Shown here in pieces: positions 59,533-64,000 of a DNA stretch of 64,000 nucleotides. The notes under the pieces were generated by a model. That model did not search any database, was not told the DNA's origin, and saw only the letters and a list, made by a program, of their open reading frames with translations. Both the position numbers and the translations under genes were made by a program. The DNA is from Paguma larvata. Its lineage: Eukaryota; Chordata; Mammalia; Carnivora; Viverridae. The DNA lies in the NCBI GenBank assembly GCA_030068075.1, contig CM057841.1, positions 49,765,030 to 49,829,029 of the forward strand, in the 5' to 3' direction. The stretch's first letter is position 1. Each line of letters opens with the position of its first letter.

Positions 59533-59757
59533 TCAGTCAGGATTTCTTAGTCTTGGCACCATTAACATTTTGGGCTGATTAAGTCTCTGTTTTGGTGGTG
59601 GTGGTGCATCGTGGAATATTTAGCAGTGCTCCTGCCCTTTATGTGCTAGAAGCCCGTAGCCTCTGTCCCTGGGTTAGGAAAACCAAAAATGTCTCCAGAC
59701 ACTGCCAAAGGTCCCTTGGAGAGAAGGGCAAAATTGTCCCCCGAGAACCTCTGATTT
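59533..59757 (-). mobile_element. MER5A (hAT-Charlie)
   Basis: Reverse MER5A: 'ttggcaccattaacattttgggctga', 'aaccaaaaatgtctccagacactgccaaaggtccc' and 'cccgagaacctctg'. Confidence 0.88.
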
Positions 59758-61254
59758 AAATGAGTATTTTACAGAATTCACTTACACATGTGTGTATGTA
59801 TGTAATGCAAATACTCATCTACGCTGATATTTATCAGGTGTACGGGTACATATGAGCACATAAAAATTATAACATATCTAAATACTTGACAAAATACACG
59901 AAATAAAACTTCAGTGCAATCAGTATCAGGGAAAATCAAGAGGGACAATAATGATCTTCTCAAATTATGTATTCATGTGCCAATTATTTTTGTTGAAAAT
60001 TTGCTTTGAATATCATTATGTTAATTATAAAAGCACCCATTGTTACAATTAAACAACATGCAGTATTCTAAAAGTGTGCGTTGAACAAATCGAAGGAGCC
60101 TGATGCTCTTCCACGGTTTAGGCTGAAGTACAGCAGTGACACACATGGCTTCCTGCTTTCATGAAGCTTCCACTATAGAGGTGTCATATAAAAATCAAAT
60201 AGTCATGCAAGCAAATATGAAATCAAGTTAACTTTTTTCGACATGTGCTCTCAAGGTAAGGTTCATGGTAGGGATACTTAGCCAAAGAAGTGAATTGTAT
60301 CACCTATGCTATGCATAGCCATACATATGTCACAAGTCAACAATGGTCATTGTATCATTTAATGGTAAAGCTCCTGGAATTTAAGCAGAGTACTGGAGTG
60401 GTTGTTTGGAATTAAGGGGCAGATAATCTCAGTTATCCATGGAGGCATACAATCTCTTGGCTTCAGATAAGAGGAAGGAAGACTAGGGGTCAGGTTAAAG
60501 TATCAATCCAGAGGCGGAAAGAGAGTTTAGAGATCAGAACAAGCACAAAGAATGATATTATACAGTAAAATAAAAAAAAAATCTAATGCATTATAATAAG
60601 AACTACAGTTGAAATAAGCACATATATTTGTATACCCACACACATACATACATATGTACAAGATTTTAAATAACAATTCTATTTGGTAAAAATCTTACAA
60701 ACAAAAGGGCTTGGGGATTTTTTTTTTTTTTTAATTTCTGAGCATAAACTTTCCTGGTCAGCATGACAAAGAGAGAAAATTTCTATGGTGGCTCATAAAC
60801 ATGAGATATATGGGTACAATTATATTTGCAGGCTGTCTACTTAGTGAGCACCCCAAGCCCCATGAACCAAATGTCATGACAAAGGTGAAAACGTTTCTTG
60901 ATAATAAACTATTTTTCACTCTTGCTGGAAATCCAGCGCAGATTAGGATTGAGAGGTTGGGGGGAGGGATCTGGGTTCATGTAGCCAGTCAGATGGAAGT
61001 TCCGCTGTCTTCTAGCTGAAACTTCTGGAACACTCAGATTCGTGGTTACCATGGCAAGGCAGGGAAAACCAGGAGTATCAAATCATGGACTTTGCCTGGC
61101 CATTTTATTGGATGCAGTAGTCAGATGGTATTGCTAACCACAGCAGGGAAGAAAATGTAATACACGGAGAGTATTAGTATGTCTGCTACGTATATTGAAA
61201 TACATATTTACAGAAGTATCTGTACACTTTGCAACAGTACTTTATCTAGTATTA
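59758..61254. other. Unique sequence with possible L2-like patch
   Basis: Around 60125-60180 'cagcagtgacacacatggcttcctgctttcatgaagcttcca' looks like old L2-type text. An X-box-like palindrome is at 61045-61058. No gene. Confidence 0.45.
61045..61058. promoter_or_regulatory. RFX X-box-like palindrome (candidate)
   Basis: gttaccatggcaag matches the X-box form GTTRCCATGGYAAC at 13 of 14 positions. Motif match only. Confidence 0.3.
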
Positions 61255-61560
61255 TGGTGTTTACGACAGAAACAAAAGCGAAGGAACTAAATGATCATCA
61301 ATATAGACAAGTTAAATGCAATCATAACATTTAATACTACAGGGTGGGTTCTCCACTGCTTATTTGGAAAGAGCTATGAGATATATTGTTAAGGACAAAA
61401 AATAATTAATAAAACATAGAGAAAAATCTGCTAGAAAGTTTGGGGATTGGCGATCAAGAGAGAGACTTTTATTTTTAATTCGATAGGCTTCTGTACTATA
61501 TGGATTTCTTTCTGAGTTTTTCAGTTTTTACGTATGCATTTAACCAAGCATTACTGAATT
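61255..61560 (+). mobile_element. Old L1 3' UTR fragment
   Basis: 'gaaggaactaaatgatcatcaatatagacaagttaaat', 'gagatatattgttaaggac' and 'ggcttctgtactatatggat' follow an old L1M 3' UTR in order. Confidence 0.6.
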
Positions 61561-62224
61561 AATAGGTTAAGAAAATATAAAGGTTGCATTTTGACTACTC
61601 AGAAGAGAGACATATTATGAATGTAACAATATCACTAGAGCCCATTCAGAAATCATAGTGCATAAAGGAAGGAATATTTAGAAGCAGTACAAGCTCAGAG
61701 CAATTTTAACTTGTTCTCTTTCTTGAGCCTAAAATTGTTCAATGTGCTCAGATCCCGACTGGCATTTTGACCATCAATTATCACTGTGTATTTATAGATA
61801 TGCTCTTTCCCAGCAATTTCAGAAGGTTAAAGCAAATGTATATAATCAGCCTATTATTTGCCAGAAGATAAAGTGCCATTGAGATTTGTGTAATCAAAGG
61901 AAAATGGTTCCAAAGATAACTTTAGCACTAGCTGGTGTTAAGATGTTGAAAGAGCTTTTCAAATATAAGATAAATGTATATATTTACTTTTAAATCTAGT
62001 CAGATCGGGACTGAAAAAATACAGTTCTTCATGTATGAATATGGTTTTATTGATGTACCATCACAGGAGTATATTATTGGAATTGTGCTTTGCGGGAGTG
62101 ATGGATGTGTCTTGAGTCAGTCTTATTCAGCCTTAGAATCTGAGCAGTTCTCAGCCCGAAGAGATACTTCCTTTGGTTACAAGGTTTCCTCTTTCACCTA
62201 ATCGATATTTACGGTTCAGATAAA
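61561..62224. other. AT-rich unique sequence
   Basis: No gene or clear repeat. Confidence 0.5.
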
Positions 62225-62495
62225 AATTCAGAGTCACTTTCTCAGGGACACATTCTCTGATCCCAAGACTAACTCAGGTCTCCCTGTGTGGACAATTTGA
62301 GCATGCCTCGCAATTTTCTTTTACTCTGCTTATTCAACCATCCAGTTAAAGATTTGTGTTTGACGTGACTTGTGTGCCTCACATGACCATCTCCGCTTCT
62401 GCTTTGCTCACCACTGTAAACACATCCCTCATCACAGTGGGTGAAGTATAAGAAGTTTCCAAAGATATCTGTTGAATGAATGCATTTGGGCCATC
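62225..62495 (+). mobile_element. L2 fragment
   Basis: Forward L2-like: 'cactttctcagggacacattctctgatccc', then a decayed end 'tatctgttgaatgaatgcatt'. Confidence 0.55.
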
Positions 62496-63494
62496 ATACA
62501 TGTTGATGTGTATATTCTATCTAGAGTAACCTGCAGGAGGCTGGGGGTACTGTGGGAAAGATAAAGATAAAGAGTCATGTCTTTCCCTCTTATGTGGAAA
62601 GGACTCAAAAAGAATGAGTGTCGGAGCCGGCTCTGAACCATTCTGCAGGACGTGGAGAGCCACAGCAAATTGCGTGCTGTCCTGTCCAAGTCCAATTACA
62701 GTATGATTTTTGACATCATATCTCAGATTTGGGAAGCATGTTGTGTTTCCCACAGACTGATTATATGTATGATGTTATGGACTGCTGTGTCTACCAGGCT
62801 GTCCTGGTTGGGAGTGAGCATGGGGAAACACATTAATTGATGTTAGATTTTGGATTTTCCTAAAGAGATAAATGTATAGACTGTGGTGGTTTGAAAACAT
62901 GGCTTTGATCTAAGAGGTAAGAAACCATTAAATAACATGGAGAGAGATGGTTCCAATTATCAGTGGGGGTCATTTTGGGGGGAGACTCCATAGACGGGCT
63001 TGGTCTTTTTTCCTCTTCCTGTAAATAGTCATGTTTCATTTGATACACTGTAATTTCTTCTATCCATAAACCATCAGTGAAGTCTGTTCCTCATACTCTA
63101 GCCTTTCTCCCAGTGGCAGACTAAGGAATTAAGACAAGGTTATAAAGTGATGGTGTTTTGCCCATCTAGGAAGTTCTGGGATGCTGGCACTCAGGCTGGC
63201 ATGCGTCAACTAGATGAGCTCAGGGCTGATGATGATGGAGATAGATTCCTGGGGAGGGCAAGGGAAGCATAGAGAGTGGATGGCACTGGAATTACAGGGG
63301 CGTTGAGGGATGAGAAAAGACTATGTGGAATTATAGGTGGAGAGAAGAGGCTGCTCTGGAAAGGTACCTTTGGCTGTATCTTTGGTAAGGAATTTGAATA
63401 TCATTCTGCAACCAAAGGGGGTTGTGGGTTTCAGAAAGATAATTCAATATATGTAAACCAATTTGAAAATAAGCTATTAAAAAATATAAAAAAG
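62496..63494. other. Unique sequence
   Basis: No gene or clear repeat. Confidence 0.5.
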
Positions 63495-63513
63495 AAAGAT
63501 AATTAAAGAATCA

Positions 63514-63733
63514 GGGGCGCCTGGGTGGCTCAGTCGGTTGAGTGTCCGACTTCGGCTCAGGTCATGATCTCGCAGTCTGTGAGTTCGAGCCCCGCGTCGG
63601 GCTCTGTGCTGACAGCTCAGAGCCTGGAGCCTGCTTCACATTCTGTGTCTCCCTCTCTCTCTGCCCCTCCCCAACTCATGCTCTGTCTCTCTCTGTCTCA
63701 AAAATAAATAAACATTAAAAAAAATTAAACAAA
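63514..63733 (+). mobile_element. CAN-SINE (SINEC_Fc), near-consensus and full length
   Basis: Forward SINE with intact A and B boxes ('tggctcagtcggtt', 'gagttcgagccccgcg'), an intact CT-rich block and AATAAATAAACATT tail. It keeps CpGs that older copies have lost. Duplication aaagataattaaagaatca (63495-63513) and the same with one change at 63734-63752. Probably the youngest insertion in the window. Confidence 0.98.
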
Positions 63734-63752
63734 AAAGATAATTCAAGAATCA

Positions 63753-64000
63753 GTGTAAATTGTGTAAAGGGAAGACAAGACCAATGCTGAAGTCATGAAA
63801 AAGTCATGTAGGGGCAGAGTAGTTTCTAGAAAATGAAGATTCTGATTTCTTATATATATTCTAATTTTTTATGTATTGTAAGTTGATTTTTTTTACTATT
63901 GAAATAAAAAATTATTTTTGGGAAGATTATCAACTTAGAAGTCTGACCTGGCTTGGGAAGGGGTATTTCACAGGTATCAAGATTTTTACTAGAGGATACC
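63753..64000. other. AT-rich sequence to window end
   Basis: Nothing recognised. Confidence 0.5.

Noticed and set aside
63514..63600. tRNA gene
   Set aside because: The A and B boxes belong to the SINE head; there is no complete tRNA cloverleaf or terminator, and the same sequence recurs across the window.
1..64000. CRISPR arrays, operons, prophage or bacterial promoters
   Set aside because: The sequence is clearly mammalian repeat-rich DNA; no regularly spaced repeats or dense coding are present.

Overview
The window looks like nuclear DNA of a felid (cat family) carnivore. The clearest sign is 28 copies or fragments of a tRNA-derived CAN-SINE. They share a head reading ggggcgcctgggtggctca and a tRNA-like B box (gagttcgagcccc). 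In the common long form a CT-rich middle and an AATAAATAAACATT/poly-A tail follow. The CT-rich long form is the SINEC_Fc type typical of cats. MIR, L2, L1M and MER5A fossils fit any placental mammal. The DNA is AT-rich (by eye, high 30s % GC) and CpG-poor outside a few small islands.

I find no intact protein-coding gene, tRNA, rRNA, CRISPR array or bacterial feature. Open frames are short (up to 209 codons). They fall in repeats, microsatellites, a pseudogene antisense strand or unremarkable AT-rich DNA. The window is best read as intergenic DNA or the inside of a very large intron.

Layout: 0.6-3.7 kb, a decayed plus-strand L1 with its 3' UTR interrupted. 3.8-7.9 kb, an inverted L1 3' end, five SINEs and a probable old LTR. 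8-18 kb, mostly unique sequence with old MIR/L2 pieces and a few SINEs. 19.0-21.2 kb, a minus-strand L1 carrying four SINE insertions. 25.0-26.3 kb, a plus-strand L1 containing a displaced L1 terminal segment. 26.56-26.63 kb, an unexplained 73-bp palindrome. 32.0-33.2 and 35.0-35.8 kb, two more inverted L1 ends with TG microsatellites. 36-46 kb, mainly unique DNA, including an exon-like segment near 41.5 kb. 46.7-47.5 kb, an L2 carrying a SINE and a MER5A. 53.5-54.7 kb, an old repeat followed by a decayed minus-strand retrocopy of a KCTD13-like BTB gene. 57-64 kb, unique DNA with a compact CpG cluster at about 59.0-59.3 kb, L2/MER5A/L1 fossils and a very well preserved SINE at 63.5 kb.

No genes work together here. 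The content is mobile-element history plus a few segments that may be regulatory. The best candidates for real function are the CpG cluster, the exon-like segment and the RFX-like X-box sites; all are inferences. I did not find a new multi-gene system.
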